From Variovorax sp. WDL1 (GTDB lineage Bacteria; Pseudomonadota; Gammaproteobacteria; Burkholderiales; Burkholderiaceae_C), in contig NZ_LMTS01000327.1 in NCBI RefSeq assembly GCF_001541225.1, forward strand, positions 36,560 through 100,559: DNA of 64,000 nt. Direction: 5' to 3'. The position numbers were made by a program, and so were the translations under genes. The notes under the pieces were generated by a model that saw nothing but the letters and a program-made list of their open reading frames with translations, ran no database searches and was not told the origin of the DNA. Shown here piece after piece: positions 8,016 through 15,245 of this stretch (positions are counted from its first letter, which is position 1; every line of letters starts with the position of its first letter).

Positions 8016-8984
8016 ATGATTTCACGCCGCCACCTCATGGGCGCCGCTGCCCTTGCGAGTCTGCCGTATGGCATGGCCCGCGCGCAGGGCTTCCCGAACA
8101 AGCCGATCCGCATCGTCGTGCCCTTTGCCGCCGGCGGCACGGGCGACGTGCTGTGCCGCAACCTGCAGGAGCCGCTGCAGCGCCTGCTCGGCCAGCCGAT
8201 CGTCATCGACAACCGGCTGGGCGCCAGCGGCACGATGGGCACGCAGTATGTCAAGAACGCGGCGCCTGACGGATACACGCTGCTGCAGGTGGGCAACAGC
8301 ACAGTCACCACATCGCTGATGCAGAAGACGGCCGGCTACGACGCCATCAAGGACCTTGCGCCGGTCGCGAACATCGCGACCACGCCGATGGTGTTCCTGC
8401 TCAACCCGGTGATCCCGGCCAAGAGCATCGCCGAGCTGATCGCGTATGCCAAGACGCGGCCGGGCGAGCTCGAGTACGCGTCTGCCGGCCGCGGCTCGCT
8501 GGGCCATCTCGCGAACGAGCTCTTCAACCAGATGGCCGGGCTGAAGATGGTCTACGTTCCGTACCAGGGCTCGTCGCAGGCCACCAACGCGGTGCTGGCG
8601 GGAGACGTCAAGGTCGTGATCACCACGCCCTCCGATGCGATCAATGCCTTCGTGGGCAGCGGCAGGCTGCGCATGCTGGGCGTGTCCTCGCCCAAGCGCA
8701 GCCCGCTGCTGCCGAAGGTGCCCGCCATCGCCGAGTCGCTGCCCGGTTTCAGCGTGATGGCGTGGTTCGGCCTGGCGGCACCGGCGGGCACGCCCGCGGA
8801 GATCGTGGCGCGGATCAACGAGGCCGTGAACATGGCGGTGGCAGAGGCGGCCATGCAGGAGAAGCTCAAGGGCCTGGGCATGACGCCCCAGCCCGGCAAT
8901 GCCGCCGCCTTCGGCGAACTGATCCGCAACGACCAGCAGATCTGGACGCGCGTCATGCGCGAGGCCAACCTGTCGCCTGAGTGA
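8016..8984 (+). CDS. TctC/Bug-family tripartite tricarboxylate transporter receptor (second)
   Basis: This is a periplasmic solute receptor of 322 aa. The signal sequence starts ISRRHLMGAAALASLPYG and ends near ARAQG. The mature part begins FPNKPIRIVVPFAAGGTGD, the classical Bug start, with DGYTLLQVGNS and VPYQGSSQATNAVLAG further in. An AAGGAGACGAACC ribosome site precedes ATG 8016. It is followed after 80 bp by the thiolase-like gene and has its own operator-controlled promoter. It probably imports a carboxylated substrate or breakdown product of this pathway. No membrane subunits of its class are present here. Confidence 0.9.
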   Translation: MISRRHLMGAAALASLPYGMARAQGFPNKPIRIVVPFAAGGTGDVLCRNLQEPLQRLLGQPIVIDNRLGASGTMGTQYVKNAAPDGYTLLQVGNSTVTTSLMQKTAGYDAIKDLAPVANIATTPMVFLLNPVIPAKSIAELIAYAKTRPGELEYASAGRGSLGHLANELFNQMAGLKMVYVPYQGSSQATNAVLAGDVKVVITTPSDAINAFVGSGRLRMLGVSSPKRSPLLPKVPAIAESLPGFSVMAWFGLAAPAGTPAEIVARINEAVNMAVAEAAMQEKLKGLGMTPQPGNAAAFGELIRNDQQIWTRVMREANLSPE

Positions 8985-9064
8985 GAAGGTGACCGCGGCA
9001 AGGGTTCACCTGCAACAGTGTTCGGCCGGCCATTGAACCGATAGATACAAATGGATATTCAGCG

Positions 9065-10246
9065 ATGACGAATCGATCACTTCGGGGCCGCGTTGCCATC
9101 GTCGGCATCGGCGAGACCACCTACTACAAGCACAGCCAGTCGCCCGATGCCGAGTTCAAGCTCGCGCTGAAGGCGGTGCTGGCCGCCTCGAAGGACGCGG
9201 GCATCGACCCGCGCGACATCGATGGCTTCGCCTCCTATTCCAACGACCGCACCGACCCTTCGCGCCTTTCTGCGGCGCTGGGGGCGAAGCAGCTGCGTTC
9301 GACCACGATGCAGTGGGGTGGCGGAGGCGGTGGGAACTGTGGGGCCGTTGCCAACGGGGCCGCGGCCATTGCGGCGGGGCTGGCCGATTGCGTGGTCGCC
9401 TTTCGCGCGCTGGCCCAGGGCGAGTACGGCCGCTTCGGCAAGGCGCCGACCGCGCCGACCATCGCGGGCGACATGGCCTACCAGGCGCCCTACGGTGTGC
9501 TCTCGCCGGGGCAGAAGTTCGCGATGAAGGCGCGGCGCTTCATGCATGAGCACGGGGTACGGCAGGAGGCGTTGCGCGCCATCGCCATGGCCTCCTACCG
9601 CCACGCGCAGTCGAACCCGCGCGCCGTGATGTACGGCAAGCCGCTCACCGAGGCGAAGTACGACGACTCGCGCTGGATCGTCGAGCCCTTCCACCTGTTC
9701 GACTGCTGCATGGAGAACGACGGCGCCGCCGCGGTGATCATGGTGCCGGCCGAGCGTGCGAAGGATTTCCCGAACAAGCCGGTGTACGTCCTCGGCGCGG
9801 CAACCGGCTCGGACCATCGCGTGGGTGCGAATGCGCACAACCAGCCGAACTACGCGAGTTCGAGCTTCTCTACCGTGGCGCCCCACATGTACGGGATGGC
9901 CGGCCTGGGCCCGAAGGACGTGGGCGTGGTGCAGAGCTACGAGAACTTCACCGGCGGCGTGCTGATGGCGCTGGCGGAGCACGGCTTCTTCGAGCCCGAG
10001 GAGGCCAACGATTTCCTGCGGCTCGAGAACCTGCTGGCACCGGGCGGCAAGCTGCCGCTCAACACCAGCGGCGGCAACCTGGCCGAGTGCTACATGCATG
10101 GCTTCGAGCTGGTGCTCGAAGCAGTGCGCCAGGTGCGTGGCACTTCCACCGCGCAGGCGCCGCGCAACGACGTGGCGCTGGTGATCGGCGGGCCAATGGT
10201 CACGCCGGTGAGCAATCTACTTCTCGGATCGGAGGCGACCCTGTGA
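9065..10246 (+). CDS. Thiolase-like (SCP-x/lipid-transfer type) protein
   Basis: This protein of 393 aa has the thiolase fold and belongs to the branch annotated as lipid-transfer protein or acetyl-CoA acetyltransferase. GRVAIVGIGETTYYKHS is the typical N-terminus. Cys92 lies in GGGGGGNCGAVANGAA, where thiolases carry their nucleophile. TSGGNLAECYMHGF near residue 331 resembles the C-terminal thiolase motif. It overlaps the next gene, a zinc-ribbon OB-fold protein, by GTGA. Such pairs form complexes that act on acyl-CoA, and in actinobacterial steroid side-chain degradation the paired Ltp2/DUF35 proteins perform retro-aldol cleavage. A similar carbon-carbon cleaving role is inferred. Confidence 0.82.
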   Translation: MTNRSLRGRVAIVGIGETTYYKHSQSPDAEFKLALKAVLAASKDAGIDPRDIDGFASYSNDRTDPSRLSAALGAKQLRSTTMQWGGGGGGNCGAVANGAAAIAAGLADCVVAFRALAQGEYGRFGKAPTAPTIAGDMAYQAPYGVLSPGQKFAMKARRFMHEHGVRQEALRAIAMASYRHAQSNPRAVMYGKPLTEAKYDDSRWIVEPFHLFDCCMENDGAAAVIMVPAERAKDFPNKPVYVLGAATGSDHRVGANAHNQPNYASSSFSTVAPHMYGMAGLGPKDVGVVQSYENFTGGVLMALAEHGFFEPEEANDFLRLENLLAPGGKLPLNTSGGNLAECYMHGFELVLEAVRQVRGTSTAQAPRNDVALVIGGPMVTPVSNLLLGSEATL

Positions 10247-10701
10247 CCCCCAGCACGACGAACGAAGCGTACCTGCCGGCCGGGCTGCCGATCCCGGTGC
10301 CGGAGGCAGACGGCCTGTCCGCGCCTTTCTGGAACGGCCTGCGGGAGAACCGGGTGATGGTCCAGCACTGCCGGGCCTGCGGCACGTTCCAGCATGGCCC
10401 CGAATGGATCTGCCATGGCTGCCATGCTGTCGATCCGCCGTTCGAGCAAGTGGCGCCGCGCGGGCGGATCTTCAGTTGGGAGCGCGCCTGGCATCCGGTG
10501 CACGCCTGCCTGAACGGGCACGGCCCCTATCTGGTGGTCGTGGTCGAACTGCGCGATGCGCCCGGCGTGCGAATGCTGGGCAACCTGCTGGGCGATCCGA
10601 TGGCCGAGGTCGTCATCGGCGCCGAGGTCGAAGGCGTGTTCGAACACCATCTCCAAGCAAGCCCGCCCTTCACGCTGCTGCAGTGGCGTTGCGTGAAGTA
10701 G
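10243..10701 (+). CDS. Zn-ribbon OB-fold (DUF35-type) partner of the thiolase-like protein
   Basis: This protein of 152 aa has an N-terminal rubredoxin-like zinc ribbon, with ligands Cys43, Cys46, Cys57 and Cys60 (CRACG and CHGC). An OB-fold-type beta-rich region follows (about residues 70-150). The start is GTG at 10243, overlapping the thiolase-like stop codon. DUF35 proteins are obligate partners of thiolase-like or HMG-CoA-synthase-like enzymes and channel acyl-CoA. It converges with the membrane-protein gene ending at 10723. Confidence 0.85.
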   Translation: MTPSTTNEAYLPAGLPIPVPEADGLSAPFWNGLRENRVMVQHCRACGTFQHGPEWICHGCHAVDPPFEQVAPRGRIFSWERAWHPVHACLNGHGPYLVVVVELRDAPGVRMLGNLLGDPMAEVVIGAEVEGVFEHHLQASPPFTLLQWRCVK

Positions 10702-10722
10702 AACCGCCGAACCGGTGCTGGT

Positions 10723-12180
10723 TCAAGGATGAACCTGCACCATCGCGGAGCCGATGCCGAGTGCCAATGCGGCGACGCCCAGGCAGATCAGCGCGAACAC
10801 GTGGTTGACCCGGACGGTGACGGCATAGATCGAGAAGCCGGAGTAGCGGCTCGTCATGAGGGCGATCATGGAGAAGGGCGTCGAACAGGTGGCGATGGCC
10901 CAGCCGACCAGGATCGCCGCGAGATGCGGCATCGGCGCGAGATGCAGCACGCCGGGCGGCAGGGACGAGGCCACCAGCACGGCAGACAGGACCGGATGCA
11001 CAGCCATGAAGCCGAGGGCGATGATCGCCAGCATCAGGGCCAGGCAAGCGAGCACGGGTGAATGCGACAGTGCGCCGCCGATCGTCGCCGTCCAGGCCGG
11101 CGGAACGGCGCTGGCGATGATCGTGCCGCCGCAGCCGGCGACCATGAAGAGGGCGACCTCTCCGGCCAGCGCAGGCAGGGCGAGCACATCGGTGCGCAGC
11201 AGCGCGAAGGCCTGCGCAAGACGGTGCGGGCCCTTCGCCTGGGCCCGGTGCAAAGCGAGCACGGCCGGCGGGATCAGGACCACGATGGCGCCGACCACGG
11301 CGATGTGCAGCGCCTGCGCCAGCAGCATCACGGCGCCGAGAAAGCCGGCCATGGCCGCGATCATCGGCAGCAGCGCGCGGTACAGCGCGATGTCAGGCCG
11401 CGCCGCGGGAGCCGGCGTCTTGCGGCCGCGCAGCCGCCACAGGTCGAGCGCCGTGCCGATCAGGACGGCGCTGACAGCCAGGCCCAGCGTCAACGGGACG
11501 ATGGTGAACCAGTCGAGGCCGGGATAGAGCGCAACCAGGATCGTCAGGTTGCTGACCATGGGGCTCCACAGGGTGGCCGCGGCGAAGCTGCGGTTGATCG
11601 CCGCGAACATCGCCAGCCGGTCTTCCTCCACCGCGAACTCGCCTCTCGAGGCCATCTGCAGCAGCAAGGTGACTCCGGCCATCCCCAGCAGGCCGCCGAA
11701 GAGCTGGGCTGCCACCGAGAACCACGCGTACCGGCTGCGCATGCTGCTCGCCAGCAGGTGCTGCGTGACGACATGCGTGTGCGGGCTGTGCAGCGCGGCG
11801 CGTGCCAGCAGCGACACCGAGGACACCAGCGAAACCAGCAGTCCTCCGATGGCAATTCCCTTTGCAAGGCTTGCGATCGGCGCCGCCGAGAAAGGCAGCA
11901 TCAGCAGGCTCGCCGAGCCCACGGCAAGTGACATGCGGCGGATGCTGGGCGGAATGCGCCGGTGCTCCAGCAGAAGAAAAAGTGCCGCCGCGGCACCCAT
12001 CACCCACACCGCGCCGGCCCGCGGCCAGAACAGATGGGCGAGCGTTCCGAGCGCGACCACGATGAGGCAGGCCGCGCCGGGCCAGCCTCGGGATCCGGTC
12101 ACGGCGATTGCTTCGTTCACTGGAGTACCTTCGCCTTCGGCTGCGGTGCTATTCGCCTTCGGAGCGGCCGTGCGGCTCAT
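10723..12180 (-). CDS. Polytopic membrane protein of unknown family, probable transporter
   Basis: The protein of about 485 aa has roughly 12 hydrophobic helices and little else, such as GAACLIVVALGTLAHLF near the N-terminus and VFALICLGVAALALGIG at the C-terminus. A loop with AATLWSPMVSNLTILVALYP recalls re-entrant loops of ion-transporter-superfamily carriers, but I do not recognise the family. The start is uncertain. TTG at 12192 overlaps the upstream stop, ATG at 12180 lies at the start of the 61-bp repeat, and GTG at 12120 follows a GAAGG at the repeat's end. The GTG start gives the most natural membrane-protein N-terminus. It may be the carrier for the cluster's substrate. Confidence 0.7.
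   Translation of the reverse strand: MSRTAAPKANSTAAEGEGTPVNEAIAVTGSRGWPGAACLIVVALGTLAHLFWPRAGAVWVMGAAAALFLLLEHRRIPPSIRRMSLAVGSASLLMLPFSAAPIASLAKGIAIGGLLVSLVSSVSLLARAALHSPHTHVVTQHLLASSMRSRYAWFSVAAQLFGGLLGMAGVTLLLQMASRGEFAVEEDRLAMFAAINRSFAAATLWSPMVSNLTILVALYPGLDWFTIVPLTLGLAVSAVLIGTALDLWRLRGRKTPAPAARPDIALYRALLPMIAAMAGFLGAVMLLAQALHIAVVGAIVVLIPPAVLALHRAQAKGPHRLAQAFALLRTDVLALPALAGEVALFMVAGCGGTIIASAVPPAWTATIGGALSHSPVLACLALMLAIIALGFMAVHPVLSAVLVASSLPPGVLHLAPMPHLAAILVGWAIATCSTPFSMIALMTSRYSGFSIYAVTVRVNHVFALICLGVAALALGIGSAMVQVHP
12120..12180 (-). repeat. 61-bp repeat, copy 2
   Basis: This is the inverted partner of the element at 6682-6742, with two mismatches in 61 positions. It lies between the tandem-repeat protein gene and the membrane-protein gene. 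It ends GAAGGTACTCCAG, followed by TG, so its last base forms the first base of the GTG at 12120. Confidence 0.85.
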
Positions 12181-12188
12181 GGGCGCAG

Positions 12189-13034
12189 TCAACTCAGGAG
12201 GAGCAAGGCGGCTTCCTTCGCGCTCTGGCCGACCTGCACGCCCTTGTCGCGGGCGAGCTTGTTGGCGGCGCTGATGACGCCGTCGAAGTAGGTGCTCTGG
12301 CCGTCGCCCATGCGGGCGGTGAGCGCGCTGACCGAGGCGCCGGGGATGCCGTCGGGCTCGACGGCTTCCAGCGCGCTCAGTCCGGAGTTGTTCTTGCCGA
12401 TGCCGCCGTCAGAGCAAATGAAGGCCCAGGGCCGGTAGTCGCGGAAGTAGCCGACCACGCTGCGCCCGGTGTGCCCGGCGGTGCACAGCACGTTGCGCTC
12501 CCTGTCCTCGGGCAGGGCGTAGGCGATGGAGTCGGTGCACACGATGCTGCGTCCGTTCGCCGCAGTGTGGACCAGGCGCCGTCGCGTCGGCTCGAACACC
12601 GCCGGCTTCTTCTCGCCGGAGAGAAGGTATTGCGCGGCCTCGCGGGCGCGCATGCCAGGCTCGATGCCCAGCGCCTGAGCCGCAACGTTGACGCGGCTCA
12701 CGATGCCGTTGTCGTGGAGGTCCGAGCCGTTGCCCATTTCGGCGGTCATCACGTCCACGGCGGCGGACGGGATACCCAGCGCCTCGTAGTACCAGAGTCC
12801 GGCAATGCCGGCGCCGTCCTTGCCGATGGCGCAGTCCAGCCCGATGACGGCACGGGGCCTGGCCGCCATCACCATGCGTGCGCACAACACGCCGCAGTAG
12901 GAGGCGTTCACCACCACATCGCCGGCGGTCTCGGGCGCCTGGGCAACGTAGCCCTCGACGTAGGTGGCCGAGTCGAAGATGAGGACGCGCCCCTGGGGGC
13001 TGCGAACGATTCGGGGAGCGGGGCTGGATGTCAT
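12189..13034 (-). CDS. Unrecognised protein of two tandem homologous domains
   Basis: The protein of 281 aa has two related halves, about residues 14-138 and 159-280. The alignable core is G(C/G)IGK(D/N)xxGxxxLxxxxxxGIPxAxVxxxTAxMGxG, followed by DxG(I/V)(V/I)SxxN and a closing EAAxxLL. Both halves also begin with a GRxxxxxDSxxY strand. The glycine-rich conserved core suggests a metal- or anion-binding pseudo-symmetric fold, but I cannot name a family. Cyanuric acid hydrolase-type enzymes have three repeats and are longer. ATG 13034 is chosen because the frame upstream lacks a ribosome site. Its stop overlaps a TTG of the membrane-protein gene, so the two are probably co-expressed. Confidence 0.8.
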   Translation of the reverse strand: MTSSPAPRIVRSPQGRVLIFDSATYVEGYVAQAPETAGDVVVNASYCGVLCARMVMAARPRAVIGLDCAIGKDGAGIAGLWYYEALGIPSAAVDVMTAEMGNGSDLHDNGIVSRVNVAAQALGIEPGMRAREAAQYLLSGEKKPAVFEPTRRRLVHTAANGRSIVCTDSIAYALPEDRERNVLCTAGHTGRSVVGYFRDYRPWAFICSDGGIGKNNSGLSALEAVEPDGIPGASVSALTARMGDGQSTYFDGVISAANKLARDKGVQVGQSAKEAALLLLS

Positions 13035-13085
13035 GGAAGAGGGGCCTTTGCCGAAAGAGTAGGTGCCTGGACGGCAAAATGCCGT

Positions 13086-13100
13086 AATGGTAAATCCATT
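13086..13100 (-). promoter_or_regulatory. Operator-like palindrome upstream of the tandem-repeat protein gene
   Basis: AATGGTAAATCCATT reads TGGTNNNTCCA, the same variant as the site near 2114. It lies about 52 bp before the ATG at 13034 and 103 bp from the strong palindrome serving the divergent cupin gene. No good -35/-10 pair was found on this strand. Confidence 0.5.
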
Positions 13101-13179
13101 TGCACAATCTTGGGCGCGGGCACGGCGGGTCGGGTATGCCCCCCAGCCCCCTCTGGGCGAGAAGTGCCCGATAAGGGTG

Positions 13180-13221
13180 TTGACCAATTGTTTGTGCCAG
13201 GCATAATGGTAAGACCATTAT
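13180..13221 (+). promoter_or_regulatory. Promoter with perfect 19-bp operator palindrome before the cupin gene
   Basis: TTGACC (13180-13185), a 16-bp spacer and CATAAT (13202-13207) form the promoter. ATAATGGTAAGACCATTAT (13203-13221) is a perfect 19-bp palindrome covering the -10 box and predicted start site. It is the best copy of the cluster's TGGTNNNACCA motif. Confidence 0.8.
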
Positions 13222-13227
13222 ATTGGA

Positions 13228-13635
13228 ATGCACATGGCCGCGTTCACTCCCTTTCATCCGCACCACGAGAAGCTCGCCGACGACGCCTCGCGCTACGTCG
13301 ACGTCGCGAGCATTCCATGGAAGCCGACGCCAACGCCGGGCATCGACATGAAAGTCCTGATGCAGGACGAGGCGAGCGGCCTGCTTACGGCGCTGTTCCG
13401 CTGGGAGCCCGGCACCCAGCTGCCGCTGCACGAGCACGTCGAGATCGAGCAGACCTACGTGCTCAAGGGCAGCATCGTCGACGAGGAGGGCGAAGTGCGC
13501 GAGGGCGGCTACGTCTGGCGTCCCAAGGGCAACCGCCACCTCGCGCGTTCGCCCAAGGGGGCGCTCGTGCTGTCCTTCTTCCTGAAGCCGAACAAGTTCC
13601 TCGAGGGCGACCACGCGGGCGAGGAGCTCAAGTAG
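13228..13635 (+). CDS. ChrR-type cupin domain protein
   Basis: This is a small single-domain cupin of 133-135 aa. The metal-binding motif runs FRWEPGTQLPLHEHVEIEQT, with the two histidines and a glutamate in place. GGYVWRPKGNRHLARSPKG supplies the second cupin motif with its histidine. Similar proteins include ChrR-like cupins and dihydroxyacetophenone-type dioxygenases. ATG at 13234 fits the GGA at 13225-13227 better than ATG at 13228, so the protein may be two residues shorter. It sits just behind the operator palindrome. A dioxygenase or sensor role is possible; the reaction is unknown. Confidence 0.82.
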   Translation: MHMAAFTPFHPHHEKLADDASRYVDVASIPWKPTPTPGIDMKVLMQDEASGLLTALFRWEPGTQLPLHEHVEIEQTYVLKGSIVDEEGEVREGGYVWRPKGNRHLARSPKGALVLSFFLKPNKFLEGDHAGEELK

Positions 13636-13722
13636 ATGATCCACCGCTGCATTGTTCATCCCATCATCGTGGACAACCCGCCCGGCGCTTCCGCCGGCAA
13701 GACCGGAATCACCGCCGAGTGA
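13636..13722 (+). CDS. Possible 28-aa ORF coupling the cupin to the flavoprotein
   Basis: ATG at 13636 directly follows the cupin TAG stop. GAGGAG lies about 10 bp upstream. The frame ends in TGA at 13720-13722, which overlaps the GTG start of the flavoprotein. It encodes MIHRCIVHPIIVDNPPGASA followed by eight more residues, with no known domain. It may be a translational coupler or simply unused sequence. Confidence 0.35.
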   Translation: MIHRCIVHPIIVDNPPGASAGKTGITAE

Positions 13723-15218
13723 AGCCGGGGTTCGATGTCCTTGTCGTCGGCGGCGGCGCGTCGGGGCTGAGTGCCGGCATCGAGGCTGCGGCGGCGGGCG
13801 CGCACACGGCGGTGCTCGAGAAGAACGCCCAGCCCGGAGGCAGCAGCCGCCTGTCGGTCGGATCGATCAATGCCGCCGGCTCGAGCCTGCAGAAGCGCGC
13901 CGGCATCGTCGACACGCCTGACGAGCATTTCGAGGACATGGATCACTACATGGGTGCATTCGCCTCGCACGAGAACCTGGCGCTGCGCCGGCTGCTGGTC
14001 GACAACGCGGCGGGCACGCTCGATTGGCTGATGTCGCTCGGCCTCAGCTTCTACGGCCCGACGGCGGATCCGCCGCACCGCCATCCGCGCATGCACAACG
14101 TGGTGCCGAATTCGCGCGCCTATCCCTACTACCTGGGCCGCGAGGCAAGGCGCAGGGGTGTCGACCTGCGGCTCGGCACGCGCGTGGTCGGTCTGCTGCG
14201 CGCGGATGACGGCGGCGTGCGCGGCGTGTCCGCACTGGTGGACGGCCAGACGGTGGAAATCGAAGCGCGCAAGGGTGTGGTTCTCGCTGCCGGCGACTAC
14301 AGCAACGGACGCGATCTCATGCAACGCTTCCGTCCCGAGCTGGCCGGCATCCCGGGGGTGAATCCAACGGCGACCGGCGACGGGCACCGGATGGCCGAGG
14401 CCTTCGGCGCGCGGCTGGTCAACGGCGAAGTCATCTATGGGCCGGGGCTTCGCTTCGCGGAGCCCGCGCGGCCGAGCCTGGTGCGCCGCCTGCCGCCCTC
14501 GTGGCTGCTGGGCAAGCTGATGCAGCTGTCCTTGAACCATTTGCCGATCGCGCTCTTCCGGCCCTTCGTGATGGCCTTCATGACGGCGTCGCTCGGGCCC
14601 GAAGCATCGCTCCTGCGCGCCGGGGCCGTGCTCGTCAACGCCGACGGACGGCGTTTCACCGACGAACTGGCACAACCGGGCCTGGCGATCGCGCACCAGC
14701 CCGCCGGGCAGGCATGGCTCGTGTTCGACGAACGCGTGGCGCAGATGTTCTCGAAGCCGCCGCACTACGTCTCGACCGCACCAGGCGTGGCCTTCGCCTA
14801 CCTGCCGGACTACCGGCGGCATCGCAAGGATCTCTATCACCGCGCTGGCGACCTCGGCGCCCTGGCCCGCAGCCTGGGCATGCCGCCTGATGCCCTTCGA
14901 GCCACGCTCGAGCAGCACAACGCGGACCTGGCCGCAGGCGCCGCCGGTGCGGCGGCAGGCCGGGGAACGCTGGCGCAAGCACCGTTCCACGCCCTGGGCC
15001 CGTTGGAGAGCCGCATCGTCATCACTGACGGCGGGCTGGCGGTCAATGCCGTCCACCAGGTGCTCGATCGAGAAGGGGCCGTGATCCCCAGGCTCTATGC
15101 CGCCGGGGCCGTGGGGCAGGGCGGGGCGCTCCTGGCCGGCAACGGCCATCACATCTGCTGGGCGGTGACTTCCGGGCGGCGCGCCGGGCGGTTCGTGGCG
15201 CAGGGCCGAGTTGGTTGA
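13719..15218 (+). CDS. FAD-binding oxidoreductase, fumarate reductase/ketosteroid dehydrogenase superfamily
   Basis: This is a flavoprotein of 499 aa. VLVVGGGASGLSAGIEAA (residues 6-23) is the FAD-binding loop. AVLEKNAQPGGSSRLSVGSIN and the C-terminal YAAGAVGQGGALLAGNGHH complete the family pattern. The frame upstream is open but carries no homology, so I place the start at GTG 13719, which overlaps the stop of the short ORF before it. The region around residues 258-295 is hydrophobic (LIGH-like helices around PSWLLGKLMQLSL) and could be membrane-associated. It is probably co-transcribed with the cupin. The substrate is unknown, with an enone or enoyl compound suggested by context. Confidence 0.83.
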   Translation: MKPGFDVLVVGGGASGLSAGIEAAAAGAHTAVLEKNAQPGGSSRLSVGSINAAGSSLQKRAGIVDTPDEHFEDMDHYMGAFASHENLALRRLLVDNAAGTLDWLMSLGLSFYGPTADPPHRHPRMHNVVPNSRAYPYYLGREARRRGVDLRLGTRVVGLLRADDGGVRGVSALVDGQTVEIEARKGVVLAAGDYSNGRDLMQRFRPELAGIPGVNPTATGDGHRMAEAFGARLVNGEVIYGPGLRFAEPARPSLVRRLPPSWLLGKLMQLSLNHLPIALFRPFVMAFMTASLGPEASLLRAGAVLVNADGRRFTDELAQPGLAIAHQPAGQAWLVFDERVAQMFSKPPHYVSTAPGVAFAYLPDYRRHRKDLYHRAGDLGALARSLGMPPDALRATLEQHNADLAAGAAGAAAGRGTLAQAPFHALGPLESRIVITDGGLAVNAVHQVLDREGAVIPRLYAAGAVGQGGALLAGNGHHICWAVTSGRRAGRFVAQGRVG

Positions 15219-15245
15219 TCCATCAACACTCTTGCTTCGGGCGAC

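Noticed and set aside
9040-9064. A sixth operator copy before the thiolase-like gene
   Set aside because: Only a half-site-like ATGGATATTC is present, with no matching second arm.
12189-13034. Cyanuric acid hydrolase or barbiturase-type ring-opening amidohydrolase
   Set aside because: Those enzymes have three repeats and are about 360 aa or longer; this protein has two and is 281 aa, and the repeat motifs did not match.
1082-15218. Integrated genomic island at tRNA-Lys
   Set aside because: No integrase, direct att repeat or mobility gene is visible in the window; reported only as a weak finding.
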